A stretch of DNA of 64,000 bases from Brevundimonas halotolerans (lineage in GTDB: Bacteria; Pseudomonadota; Alphaproteobacteria; Caulobacterales; Caulobacteraceae): NCBI RefSeq assembly GCF_003730275.1, contig NZ_QTTA01000017.1:182376-246375 (forward strand), read 5' to 3'. Every line of letters begins with the position of its first letter. The first letter of the stretch is position 1. Shown in pieces: positions 38,001-46,715 of the stretch. Made by a program: the position numbers and the translations under genes. The notes beneath the pieces are model-generated. The model had not been told where the DNA came from, did no database searches, and saw only the letters and a program-made list of their open reading frames with translations.

Positions 38001-38263
38001 TCCTGATGACCTCGTTCGCCTTCATCTTTGGTGTGCTGCCGCTGATGCTGGCGACAGGACCGGGCGCCGAGATGCGTCAGTCGCTGGGAACGGCAGTGGT
38101 GTCGGGCATGATCGGGGTGACCTTCTTCGGCCTGATCTTCACCCCCGCCTTCTATGTCTTCATGCGCTGGGTGGCGTCGAAGCTGCCGGGCGCGAAGAAG
38201 ACCAAGACGGCCTATGAGCCTCAGCCTCCGGCCGCGACGACGGCCCAGGGAGAAATCGTATGA
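35036..38263 (+). CDS. RND multidrug efflux permease (HAE1/AcrB type)
   Basis: A 1075-residue inner-membrane proton/drug antiporter. It has an N-terminal [45 protein letters not shown], 12 spans in the usual 1+5, 1+5 arrangement, and two large periplasmic loops. [17 protein letters not shown] carries the paired Asp of span 4 used for proton relay, and [13 protein letters not shown] lies in span 10-11. The length is typical of MexB/AcrB. It is coupled to the outer-membrane factor gene by a four-base overlap. Confidence 0.96.
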   Translation: [1075 protein letters not shown]

Positions 38264-39711
38264 TCCGCCTGTCTTTCCTGCTGAAGGGGCGCGTCGCGGC
38301 CTCGGCGCTGGCGCTGGGGCTTACGGTCACGGCCTGCGCCACCGCGCCGGTCGGCACCCCGCAGGTACTGCCCGAAGCAACCGCCGGCGGCTTTGTCGCC
38401 GATACCGGTCAGGGCACGGTCAGCGCCCCGGCCCGCGACGACTGGTGGCGTCTGTACGACGACCCGATGCTGGATGCGCTGGTGCTGCAGGCCCTGGGCA
38501 ACAACAATGAGTTGGAGGCCGCGGTCGCAAATCTGCGCGTGGTGCGGGCCTCGCTGGGCGAGGCGCGGGCCGCACGCCTGCCCTCGACCACACTGACCGG
38601 TGCCGGCAGCTATGGCCGGCCGGCCGCGACCACGGTTCCGGGCTCGGGCGGCCAGCCGCTGGACGAGTCCGAGACATACGACGTTGGACTGGACGTGGCC
38701 TATGAGATCGACCTGTTCGGGCGGGTGGGTTCGACCATCGCCGCCGCGCGCGCCGATGCCGGGGCCGCCGAGGCCGCGCTGGATGTGGTGCGCGTCAGCG
38801 TCGCCGCTGAAACCGCGCGGGCCTATACCGAGGTCTGCTCCGCCAATGTGCAGATCGCGGTGGCCGAGCAGACGATTGACCTGCAGTCGCGGACTCTGGA
38901 GTTGACCGAGCGGCTGCTGGGTGCGGGCTCGGGCACCGGTCTGGACGTGGCCCGGGCGCGTTCGGCCGTGGCCTCCAGCCAGGCGGCCCTGCCCCCGCTG
39001 CGGGCGCAGAAGGACGCGGCCGTCTTCCGGCTGGCGACCCTGACCGGGGTGACCCCGCGCGAGGTGTCGCAGGCGGTCGTCGACTGTGCCGCCCCGCCGC
39101 GTCTGACCCAGCCGATACCGGTGGGCGATGGCGCGGCCCTGCTGGCGCGCCGGCCGGATGTGCGCCGGGCCGAACGCGATCTGGCGGCGGCCAGTGCCCG
39201 CGTCGATGTGGCGACCGCCAGCCTCTATCCCAGCATCCAGCTGGGCGGCTCGGTCGGGGCGACGGCCCTGGATCTGGGCGAACTGGGCGACGACGGCGCG
39301 CTGCGCTTCAGCGTCGGGCCCCTGATCAGCTGGTCCTTCCCCAATGTCGCCGTAGCCCGGTCGCGGATCGAGGCGGCGGGCGGTCTGGCCGAAGCGGCGC
39401 TGGCGCGCTTTGACCAGACGGTGCTGGTCGCCCTGCAGGAAACCGAGACGGCGCTGTCGGCCTATGGCCATGCGCTGGACAGGCGGCAGGCGCTGACGGT
39501 GTCGCGCGATGCGGCGGCCGAGGCGGCGCGGCTGGCCCGGGCGCGGTTCGATGCCGGGGCCGACAGCTTCCTGACCGTGCTGGATGCCGAGCGCACCCTG
39601 GCCCAGACCGACGCGGCATTGGCGCAGGCCGAGGCGCAGGTGGCGGATCTGCAGATCCAGCTGTTCAAGGCCCTGGCCGGCGGCTGGGCCCCCGAAGACC
39701 TGCCGAACTGA
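38260..39711 (+). CDS. RND efflux outer-membrane factor (NodT/OprM type)
   Basis: A 483-residue outer-membrane lipoprotein with a signal ending in a lipobox (LTVTAC). Two OEP repeats follow, with VAYEIDLFGRVGSTIAAARADAGAAEAALD in the first and IEAAGGLAEAALARFDQTVLVALQETETAL in the second. It forms the TolC-like exit duct of the pump. It is the last gene of the operon, followed by a strong hairpin. Confidence 0.94.
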   Translation: MIRLSFLLKGRVAASALALGLTVTACATAPVGTPQVLPEATAGGFVADTGQGTVSAPARDDWWRLYDDPMLDALVLQALGNNNELEAAVANLRVVRASLGEARAARLPSTTLTGAGSYGRPAATTVPGSGGQPLDESETYDVGLDVAYEIDLFGRVGSTIAAARADAGAAEAALDVVRVSVAAETARAYTEVCSANVQIAVAEQTIDLQSRTLELTERLLGAGSGTGLDVARARSAVASSQAALPPLRAQKDAAVFRLATLTGVTPREVSQAVVDCAAPPRLTQPIPVGDGAALLARRPDVRRAERDLAAASARVDVATASLYPSIQLGGSVGATALDLGELGDDGALRFSVGPLISWSFPNVAVARSRIEAAGGLAEAALARFDQTVLVALQETETALSAYGHALDRRQALTVSRDAAAEAARLARARFDAGADSFLTVLDAERTLAQTDAALAQAEAQVADLQIQLFKALAGGWAPEDLPN

Positions 39712-39720
39712 CAAAAGAAG

Positions 39721-39746
39721 AGGCCGCCGGGATGACCCGGCGGCCT
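39721..39746 (-). terminator. Convergent terminator between the efflux operon and the TonB receptor gene
   Basis: AGGCCGCCGGG (39721-39731) pairs perfectly with CCCGGCGGCCT (39736-39746) around ATGA. On the minus strand the stem is followed by CTTCTTTTG, so it best serves the receptor gene reading left. It would also stop the efflux transcript ending ten bases before it. Confidence 0.75.
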
Positions 39747-39794
39747 TGAAAGTCGCGTCCAGGAGCGGACGTTCAGGTAGGGATCGGCCCTTCG

Positions 39795-42761
39795 TCAGAA
39801 GGTGTAGCGGGCTCCGATGAAGAACTGTCGTCCCGTGTGGTGATAGACCGAGGTCGACTGGCGATCGTCGTCGCCCACCCACTGGTGGTTTTCCTCGTCG
39901 GTCAGATTGATGCCCTCGAAGCTGAGGGTGACATCGTCGGTCAGCTTGAACGATGACGAGAAGTCGATGTTCAGCGTCTCCATCTTGCCTTCCAGGGCGT
40001 TGCCGTTACGGCCCGGGACGTTCTGTAGATACTCGTCGCGGTACGAGGCCGAGACCCGGGCCGAGAAGCGGTCATCCTCATAGTAGAGGGTGCCGTTGTA
40101 GGCCGTGGGCGAGAGCTGCGCGAGGTCGTTCGTCACGAAGGTCGTGCACAGGGAGTTTGTGCAGTAGTCGATCTCGGATTCGACGTTCGTGTAGTTCAGC
40201 TGGATGCCGAGGTTCGAGAACGGACCCGGCAGGAAGGTGAACGGGGTCTGGAAGCTGACCTCGAAGCCCTTCAGCGGTCCGCCATCCGTATTCACCGCGC
40301 TGGTCAGGGCGAAGATGGTGGTCGGCGAACAACTGCCCGTACAGAAGCTCGGGTCAAAGGCCGACGGATTGAGCGCCGTCAGCTGGGCATAGGTCAGATC
40401 CTGACGGATCACCTGGATGTAGGTGTCGATGTCCTTGTAGAAGTAGGCGAAGGAAATCAGGCTTTCCGGCGCGAAATACCATTCGAGGGCAAGGTCGTAG
40501 GTCGAGGCCCGGAACGGCTCCAGCTCCACATTGCCGATGGTGGCGGTGTAGTTCGGACCGGTCGAGTTCAGCGAGGTGGTCGGCACCAGATAGTTGGCTC
40601 CGGACATGGAGTTGTTGATCTGGGGACGGGCCATGACCCTGGCGGCGCCGAAGCGGACCAGGACATTGTCGATCGGCTCATACGTCAGATTCAGCGACGG
40701 CAGACTGTCTTCATAGTCGTGGGTGTCGAACACCAGGGTGCCGCCACCGGTCGAGCTGTAGCCCTCGGCATAGAGGCTGGTCCAAACGTGGCGGAGGCCA
40801 ACATTGCCGCGGAACGGACGACCGAAGACGTCGGCGTCAAAGTCCGCCTGGGCGTAGATGGCGAAGTCCTCTTCCTCGAGGAAGCGGTTGCCGCCCCGGG
40901 CGTTGCCGACCGTGATGCTGCCGAGGGTGAAGTCACCGCCGGGAACGCCCGTGTCGCAGTTGCAGTAGATGTTGAACAGGTCGGCTATGGAATTCAGATC
41001 CGGGATGACCCAGGTCGAGTCATTGCCGCTGGGGCCAAAGCCGCCGCCGAATCCGGTCAGCAGGGTGGTGATGTCCGCCATGGTGACACCCGGCGGCAGG
41101 GCCGGCACGACCGTTTCATCGGTGCGACGGAACTCATAGGACTCAGACGAGAAGGTCTTCCAGTTGACGCCGGTCCGGAAGGTCACGAACGGGGTGACGT
41201 CAAACTCCAGGTCCGCCTGGAGGGACTCGAAGATGGTATCGACGCCCTGGGGCCGGATGCGGATTTCCGAACGCGGGACACTGGTGCCGATTGCACGCCA
41301 GTCCCAGGCCGCCGGATCGGCGACATTGAAGCCGTAGTCGATCAGCGGGGTGTTGGGATTACCCCGGAAATCGAACGAATAGCCCTGGGTGTTCTGACGG
41401 TCGATGGTGACCGTGGTTTGGAAGGGGTTCTCGTAGTTCGACTCGGCGCGACCGGCGAAGAAGCGGCCCCGGACCGTGTCGGAGAAGTCGTGATCGACCG
41501 TGAAGCCGACCTGCAGGAACTGGGTCTCCAACTGGTCGAACCGGGCCTCGCTGCGGATGTCGACATTGTCGAACAGGCCATAGACCAGGGTATTATTCTC
41601 AACCACGGCATCGCGAACGATGATCTGGGTCTGGCCACCGGCACCGGCATTGCGGCTGAAGGACAGCGACTCGAGGAAATGCTCTTCGCGGGTCGCGTCC
41701 AGCTGTGAGTACAGCACATCCACGCTGATGGTCGTGGAGTCTGCCGGGCGCCATTGCAGCGAGCCCGTCAGACCGAGGCGTTCCTGGTGGTGGGTCAGGC
41801 GGCCATAGCGCGGCAGGCGCGGAATGAAGACATTGGGCTGGTTGGCCGTTTCATAGGCGGTGACATTGCCCGGCGTATTGGTCGGACGCGCGATCCCGGT
41901 CGCGCAGTTGGCGGCGTTCGAGCCGTTGCTTCCGCTGTTGCCCGGGTTCTGGGGCGCATACCCGAACGGGGAGCAGAAGCCGCCCGAGCTGCCGGAGCCG
42001 ACGGCGGGGGCCCAGCGCACCGAGCTGAAGCCCTCCTCGAAGGAGTCTTTTTCACTGTAGGCCACCGACAGCAGGGCACCGAACTGGTCCCGGTCACCGA
42101 AGGTATTGCTGACCAGGAAGGCCGCGCGCGGGTTCCAGTTTTCGGACAGGTCATTGTATCCGGCCTGCACCGAGAAGGCCATTCGCGGGCCCCGGAAGTC
42201 GAACGGGCGAGCGGTCTGCAGGTCGATGGTGGCGCCCAGCGAGCCCTCTTCGGTCTCGGCGGCGGCGGTCTTTCGGACCTTGATCGAGTTGAACAGCTCG
42301 GAGGCAAAGACGTTGAAGTCGAAGCCACGACCGCGGTTCGCGCCGCCCGATGAGTCGGTGCCGCCGGTGGTGGCCTGGGCCTCCATGCCGTTGATGCGGC
42401 TGCGGGTGAAGTCGGAGCTGAGGCCGCGCACGGTCAGCTGTCGGCCCTCGCCGGCGTCGCGGTCGATCGAGACGCCCGGGATGCGCTGGATGGCCTCGGC
42501 CAGGTTGGTGTCGGGGAAGTCGGCGATGTCTTCGGCCAGGATGACATCGACGATGCCGGCTTCGTTGCGCTTGACGTCGAGGGCGGCAGCCAGGCTGCCG
42601 CGATAGCCGGTGACGATGATCTCATCGACCTCGGTCTCGGGTTCACCCGCGTCCTGTGCGGCGACACCACCGACACCGAGACACAGCGCAAGCGCCATGC
42701 CCGATCCTCCGGCGAACAGATAGTGGCGCAGGGACGCGCCTGTTTTTTGAACGTGCATCAT
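39795..42761 (-). CDS. TonB-dependent receptor of the pectin locus
   Basis: A 988-residue outer-membrane receptor. A signal peptide (to about residue 35, ending GVAAQ) and a TonB-box-like EIIVTGYRGSL precede the plug (LAEAIQRIPGVSIDRDAGEGRQLTVRGL) and a long beta-barrel ending in aromatic GARYTF. This layout is typical of Caulobacterales carbohydrate receptors. GGAGGAGG lies just before the tandem ATG codons. It is divergent from a pectate lyase gene, with two LacI-type operator copies between them, so it probably takes up oligogalacturonides. Confidence 0.93.
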   Translation of the reverse strand: MMHVQKTGASLRHYLFAGGSGMALALCLGVGGVAAQDAGEPETEVDEIIVTGYRGSLAAALDVKRNEAGIVDVILAEDIADFPDTNLAEAIQRIPGVSIDRDAGEGRQLTVRGLSSDFTRSRINGMEAQATTGGTDSSGGANRGRGFDFNVFASELFNSIKVRKTAAAETEEGSLGATIDLQTARPFDFRGPRMAFSVQAGYNDLSENWNPRAAFLVSNTFGDRDQFGALLSVAYSEKDSFEEGFSSVRWAPAVGSGSSGGFCSPFGYAPQNPGNSGSNGSNAANCATGIARPTNTPGNVTAYETANQPNVFIPRLPRYGRLTHHQERLGLTGSLQWRPADSTTISVDVLYSQLDATREEHFLESLSFSRNAGAGGQTQIIVRDAVVENNTLVYGLFDNVDIRSEARFDQLETQFLQVGFTVDHDFSDTVRGRFFAGRAESNYENPFQTTVTIDRQNTQGYSFDFRGNPNTPLIDYGFNVADPAAWDWRAIGTSVPRSEIRIRPQGVDTIFESLQADLEFDVTPFVTFRTGVNWKTFSSESYEFRRTDETVVPALPPGVTMADITTLLTGFGGGFGPSGNDSTWVIPDLNSIADLFNIYCNCDTGVPGGDFTLGSITVGNARGGNRFLEEEDFAIYAQADFDADVFGRPFRGNVGLRHVWTSLYAEGYSSTGGGTLVFDTHDYEDSLPSLNLTYEPIDNVLVRFGAARVMARPQINNSMSGANYLVPTTSLNSTGPNYTATIGNVELEPFRASTYDLALEWYFAPESLISFAYFYKDIDTYIQVIRQDLTYAQLTALNPSAFDPSFCTGSCSPTTIFALTSAVNTDGGPLKGFEVSFQTPFTFLPGPFSNLGIQLNYTNVESEIDYCTNSLCTTFVTNDLAQLSPTAYNGTLYYEDDRFSARVSASYRDEYLQNVPGRNGNALEGKMETLNIDFSSSFKLTDDVTLSFEGINLTDEENHQWVGDDDRQSTSVYHHTGRQFFIGARYTF

Positions 42762-42843
42762 ATGCCTCCTCCCAAGGACATACAGGACGCCGGAGGTTGG
42801 CCCCGGTCGATCTTTTATTGAGGCTCAATCCTGAACCTTGTTT

Positions 42844-42857
42844 TGACACCGGTGTCA
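42844..42857. promoter_or_regulatory. LacI-type operator, copy 1 (perfect)
   Basis: TGACACCGGTGTCA is a perfect 14-base palindrome with the central CCGG/CG step usual in LacI-family sites. It lies between the TonB receptor and the pectate lyase gene. A -35-like TTGACA (42843-42848) overlaps it on the plus strand. Confidence 0.75.
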
Positions 42858-42877
42858 TGTTTAGATGCGAAAGTGAA

Positions 42878-42891
42878 TGACACCGGTATCA
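42878..42891. promoter_or_regulatory. LacI-type operator, copy 2
   Basis: TGACACCGGTATCA differs from copy 1 at one position and lies 34 bases (center to center) to its right, about three helical turns. Two copies on one face would allow cooperative repression of both divergent genes. Confidence 0.7.
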
Positions 42892-42908
42892 ATGACGAGC
42901 GTAACCCG

Positions 42909-44336
42909 ATGAACATCGAAATGGCAAGCCCCACGTCACAGACCCTGCTCGCCGCCCCGATGGCGCGACCGGCGGCGCTCGGACTGGCGGTGGTTTTCGG
43001 TCTTTTGGGAGCAATCAGCCCCACGGGACGGGCTTTTGCCCAGGACGCCCCGTCGCAGGTGCTGGCCTTTCCAGGGGCCGAGGGCGCGGGCCGGTACGCG
43101 GTCGGCGGACGCGGCGGGCGTGTGCTGAGGGTCACACATACGGGCGATTCCGGCCCGGGCAGTCTGCGCGCGGCGATCGAGGCCGAGGGGCCCCGGACCA
43201 TTGTGTTCGACACGGGAGGCATCATCCGGCTGGAGAGTCCGCTGGTTATTCGTCGGGGGCGCGTGACTCTGGCCGGGCAGACCGCGCCGGGCGGGGGAAT
43301 CACCCTGATCGGCCAGCCGCTGATCATCTCGGCCGACGAAGTGATTGTGCGCCATATCCGCTCGCGACTGGGGGCGGAGCAAGCGGTGGAGGCCGATTCC
43401 ATTTCGGTCACGCGCGGGCGGCGGATCATTCTGGACCATGTGTCGGCTTCATGGTCTGTGGACGAGACCCTGTCGGTCGGTAGCCGGTATGACCCGCCCG
43501 AGCGCGGCATCTATGACGTGACGGTGCAGAACTCGGTGATCGCCGAATCGCTGAACGCCTCGGCCCACGCCAAGGGGGATCATGGCTATGGCTCGCTGGT
43601 GCGGGGCGGGTATGGGGCGCAGATCAGCTTCATCGGCAATCTGTGGGCCAGCCACCGGGCGCGCATGCCGCGGCCCGGCAACTACAATCCACCGGAGCTC
43701 GATGCCGAGGGGCCGTATTTCGAGTTCCGGGGCAATGTCTTCTATAACTGGGGTGGCGCCCAGGCGGGCTATAACGCCGATACCAACAGCGTCTCGACCT
43801 ACGCCTTTGTCGGGAACACCTATCTGCCAGGGCCGGATTCGACCGGGCGCTGGGCGTTCGAGGACTCCGATCCGCTGGCCGTCGCCTGGTTCGAGACCAA
43901 CCGGATGGATGGCGTCCTGCCCGACGATCCTTGGAGCCTGGTGAAGGACGACGGCGGGCCGGGCACGCGGCTGACGGTTCGGCCGGACTGGGCGGGGGCG
44001 CCGCCTGAAGACCCCGAAGCCTGGCAGGATCAGGTCCTGTCGACCGCAGGGGCCTCCCTGCCCCGCGATGCGGTCGATGTCCGGATCGTCACGGGCGTTC
44101 GGGAGCGGTCAGGGCGGATCATCGACAGTCCGGAAACGGTCGGAGGGCTGGGCGAGGTCGATGCGGGACGGCCCTGGGTCGACAGCGACGGTGACGGCCT
44201 GCCCGACGAGTGGGAGGTCGCGCACGGGTCAGACCCGGCGGACGGCACCGACGGGGCGACCGACCCGGACGGCGACGGCCATACCCTGCTGGAAGACTGG
44301 CTGAACGCGCGGGCCGCCGGAACAGGGGGCTGTTAG
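42909..44336 (+). CDS. Secreted pectate lyase-like polysaccharide lyase with calcium-binding tail
   Basis: A 475-residue right-handed beta-helix lyase. A long N-region and signal (to about 50, ending GRAFA) are followed by AFPGAEGAGRYAVGGRGGRVLRVTHTGDSGPGSLRAAIEAEGPRTIVFDTGG, the start pattern of the PL1-like pectate lyases of this group. ADSISVTRGRRIILDHVSASWSVDE is the central calcium/active-site region. The C-terminus (DSDGDGLPDEWEVAHG, then DPDGDGH) carries acidic calcium-binding repeats. ATG 42909 was chosen because earlier in-frame starts lie within the operators. Confidence 0.88.
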   Translation: MNIEMASPTSQTLLAAPMARPAALGLAVVFGLLGAISPTGRAFAQDAPSQVLAFPGAEGAGRYAVGGRGGRVLRVTHTGDSGPGSLRAAIEAEGPRTIVFDTGGIIRLESPLVIRRGRVTLAGQTAPGGGITLIGQPLIISADEVIVRHIRSRLGAEQAVEADSISVTRGRRIILDHVSASWSVDETLSVGSRYDPPERGIYDVTVQNSVIAESLNASAHAKGDHGYGSLVRGGYGAQISFIGNLWASHRARMPRPGNYNPPELDAEGPYFEFRGNVFYNWGGAQAGYNADTNSVSTYAFVGNTYLPGPDSTGRWAFEDSDPLAVAWFETNRMDGVLPDDPWSLVKDDGGPGTRLTVRPDWAGAPPEDPEAWQDQVLSTAGASLPRDAVDVRIVTGVRERSGRIIDSPETVGGLGEVDAGRPWVDSDGDGLPDEWEVAHGSDPADGTDGATDPDGDGHTLLEDWLNARAAGTGGC

Positions 44337-45091
44337 CGCGCCATCCAGCCGCCATCGACGGTCAAGATGGTGCCGTGGACATAGGCCGAGGCATCTGACG
44401 CCAGAAATACAGCGGCACCCGCGAGGTCTGACGGAGCGCCCCAGCGCCCGGCCGGGATTCGGGCGAGGATATCGCGGTTGCGGCCCTCATCGGCGCGCAG
44501 GGCCTCGGTGTTGTTGGTGGCGAAATAGCCGGGGGCGATGCCGTTGACGTTGATGCCCTTCGATGCCCATTCGCAGGCCAGCAGACGGGTGAGCCCGGCG
44601 AGGCCGCTTTTCGAGGCGGTATAGGACGGCACGCGAATGCCGCCCTGAAAGCTCAGCATCGAACAGATGTTCAGGATCTTGCCGCCCCGTCCGGCCCCGA
44701 CCCAGGTGCGGGCCACCGCCTGCGACAGGAAGAAGGCGGTCTTCAGATTGGTGTCGATGACGGCGTCCCAGTCTTCCTCCGAAAAGTCGAGGCTGTCGGC
44801 GCGACGGATGATGCCGGCATTGTTGACCAGAATGTCGATGTCGCCGACCGCGTCGCGGGCCTTGGCAACCACATCGGCAAGTGGCGCCGTGGTTGACAGG
44901 TCGGCGGGGATGGCGTGGAGGGCGCGACCCAGCGCCGAGACCTTTTCCGCCGTCTCGGTCGGCGCCGACCGGCCCACGGCGACGATGTCGGCCCCGGCGG
45001 CGGCCAGACCCAGCGCGATGGCCTGACCCAGACCGGTATTGGCGCCGGTAACGAGGGCGGTGCGCCCGGAGAGATCAAACGACGGGGTCAT
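44333..45091 (-). CDS. SDR dehydrogenase, KduD/DhuD-like
   Basis: A 252-residue short-chain dehydrogenase. The NAD motif is TGANTGLGQAIA (about 16-27), and NNAG and the catalytic Ser-Tyr-Lys are present (ICSMLSFQGGIRVPSYTASKSGL). Closest in pattern to KduD (2-dehydro-3-deoxy-D-gluconate 5-dehydrogenase), it would reduce 2,5-diketo-3-deoxygluconate to 2-keto-3-deoxygluconate. It is divergent from an RpiB-family isomerase gene, the same pairing as streptococcal DhuD/DhuI. It overlaps the end of the pectate lyase gene by four bases (convergent). Confidence 0.88.
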   Translation of the reverse strand: MTPSFDLSGRTALVTGANTGLGQAIALGLAAAGADIVAVGRSAPTETAEKVSALGRALHAIPADLSTTAPLADVVAKARDAVGDIDILVNNAGIIRRADSLDFSEEDWDAVIDTNLKTAFFLSQAVARTWVGAGRGGKILNICSMLSFQGGIRVPSYTASKSGLAGLTRLLACEWASKGINVNGIAPGYFATNNTEALRADEGRNRDILARIPAGRWGAPSDLAGAAVFLASDASAYVHGTILTVDGGWMAR

Positions 45092-45151
45092 GCAGGCAGG
45101 CCTTCGGATGGGTTGTCACCGGCGGATTGAACGCCTCAGATTGAACATATA

Positions 45152-45165
45152 GGTAACCGGTGTCA
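45152..45165. promoter_or_regulatory. LacI-type operator, copy 3 (imperfect)
   Basis: GGTAACCGGTGTCA shares the right half ACCGGTGTCA with the perfect operator, while the left half is degenerate. It lies between the divergent SDR and isomerase genes, 61 bases before the SDR ATG. Confidence 0.55.
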
Positions 45166-45281
45166 TAACCCGATGCAAATGAGGTAAGGGCGATGCCGCC
45201 CTATCGTCGTCGTCCCCGACTATGAATGCCGGATATCGGGATACCCCTTCGCCCTGTCCGCCCCTGACCTTGAGGAATACC

Positions 45282-45923
45282 ATGAAAATCGCCCTGATCA
45301 TCGAGAACAGCCAGGCCGCCAAGAGCCAGATTGTGCACACGGCCCTGACCGCTGCGGCCGAACCCCTGGGCCATGAGGTGTTCCACTATGGCATGTATAC
45401 ACCCGAGGATAAGGCCTCGCTGACCTATGTCATGAACGGCCTGCTGACCGGCATCCTGCTGAACTCGGGCGCGGCGGATTTCGTGGTCACCGGGTGTGGT
45501 ACGGGCATGGGCTCCATGCTGGCCTGCAACGCCATGCCGGGCGTGTTCTGCGGACTGGTGATCGATCCGACCGACGCGTTCCTGTTCGGCCAGATCAATG
45601 ACGGCAACGCCATCTCCATGCCCTATGCCAAGGGCTTTGGCTGGGCCGCCGAGCTGAACCTGCAGGACTGTTATCGCAAGCTGTTCGAGGGCGACCGCGG
45701 GCTGGGCTATCCCAAGGAGCGGGCCCAGATCATGGCCACCAACCGCGGCATCCTGAAGGACCTCAAGGCCGTCACCTGCCACGACATGCTGACCGTCCTG
45801 AAGACTGTCGATCAGGACCTGCTGAAGGCCGCCGTCGCCGGTGAGCGGTTCCAGGACCTGTTCTTCGCCAACGCCACGGACGAGGGCATCCGCGAGTACA
45901 TCCGGGGTGTGATCGGGGGCTGA
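45282..45923 (+). CDS. RpiB/LacA/LacB-family sugar isomerase, likely DhuI-type
   Basis: A 213-residue protein of the RpiB/LacAB family. Its catalytic loop is TGCGTGMG with Cys72, and the family's cofactor-free isomerase fold is otherwise recognisable. It is longer than ribose-5-phosphate isomerase B (about 150) and about the length of the streptococcal DhuI, which isomerises 4-deoxy-5-threo-hexosulose uronate. Its divergence from a KduD/DhuD-like gene and the lack of kduI in the locus support this substrate. TGAGGA precedes the ATG at 45282. Confidence 0.8.
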   Translation: MKIALIIENSQAAKSQIVHTALTAAAEPLGHEVFHYGMYTPEDKASLTYVMNGLLTGILLNSGAADFVVTGCGTGMGSMLACNAMPGVFCGLVIDPTDAFLFGQINDGNAISMPYAKGFGWAAELNLQDCYRKLFEGDRGLGYPKERAQIMATNRGILKDLKAVTCHDMLTVLKTVDQDLLKAAVAGERFQDLFFANATDEGIREYIRGVIGG

Positions 45924-45927
45924 GGGC

Positions 45928-46635
45928 TCAGACCTCGACAGCCACCTCTTCCGTCGTCGCCAGCCTGCGGGCGCGTCGGCGGGCGCGCCAGTAGGTGAGA
46001 GGCGTGACCAGGGTGCGCAGGATCGAGAACATGAAGGCGAGGCCATAGATGCGGATGCCGACCAGAAAGGCGTCGCCGCTGGGCGTGGCCGGGTCCAGCG
46101 GCTGGTCGAGAATGGCGCGGGTGACAGGCGCAAGGTTGTCCGGCCCGAGGAAGAACAGGAAATAGCCGATCGAGCCGGCGATACCCTCCCGGATGAAGAC
46201 AGTGATGGCCTCCATCGTGCCCAGCGGGCCGACCAGGGTCTCCTGCACGGCCAGCGGGGCCCAGGCATAGCTGGCGCCCAGCAGGGCGAATATGATCAGG
46301 AACATGACCAGCCGCGCGGCATAGGCCCCGGACAGGAGAGCGATCGTCTGGCCGGGCCGCAGCCGCTGGATCAGCGAGGCGCGCTTGATGTCCTCGTCTT
46401 CCACGGCCGGGATCAGGTCGGGGAAGGTGGTCGACAGGATCGAGAGAAATTTCCCGATCAGGTCGGCCAGCACGACGGCCAGCACCAGCAGGAACACCAG
46501 AGAGGCCGCCGATGGCTCGGCCAGGGCGAGGCTGACGGTGCTGGAGACGCCCAGCACGGCCACGGCGGCCAGAAGGATGATCGAGAGGATCGATCCCTCG
46601 ATGATCCGGCGCAGCAGTTTGAACAGTCCCAGCAT
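45928..46635 (-). CDS. Hypothetical inner-membrane protein
   Basis: A 235-residue protein with about four to five spans (roughly 13-37, 42-65, 105-130, 145-170, 195-215) and a basic Arg-rich tail (YWRARRRARRLATTEE). No family is recognised. It is last in a minus-strand run with the S9 peptidase and LacI genes, and it ends five bases from the isomerase stop. A link to pectin use is only positional. Confidence 0.6.
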   Translation of the reverse strand: MLGLFKLLRRIIEGSILSIILLAAVAVLGVSSTVSLALAEPSAASLVFLLVLAVVLADLIGKFLSILSTTFPDLIPAVEDEDIKRASLIQRLRPGQTIALLSGAYAARLVMFLIIFALLGASYAWAPLAVQETLVGPLGTMEAITVFIREGIAGSIGYFLFFLGPDNLAPVTRAILDQPLDPATPSGDAFLVGIRIYGLAFMFSILRTLVTPLTYWRARRRARRLATTEEVAVEV

Positions 46636-46715
46636 GGTGGTTCCCTTCCCAAGGCCGGGCGGACCCTAACACAGGCCCTGTGGCCCGGCGGTCTCACCAC
46701 AGCCGTCGCCTTGGC

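Noticed and set aside
33060..39711. Possible involvement of the RND pump in the adjacent pectin regulon
   Set aside because: It has its own TetR regulator and operator, is separated by a convergent terminator, and no copy of the LacI-type operator occurs before it.
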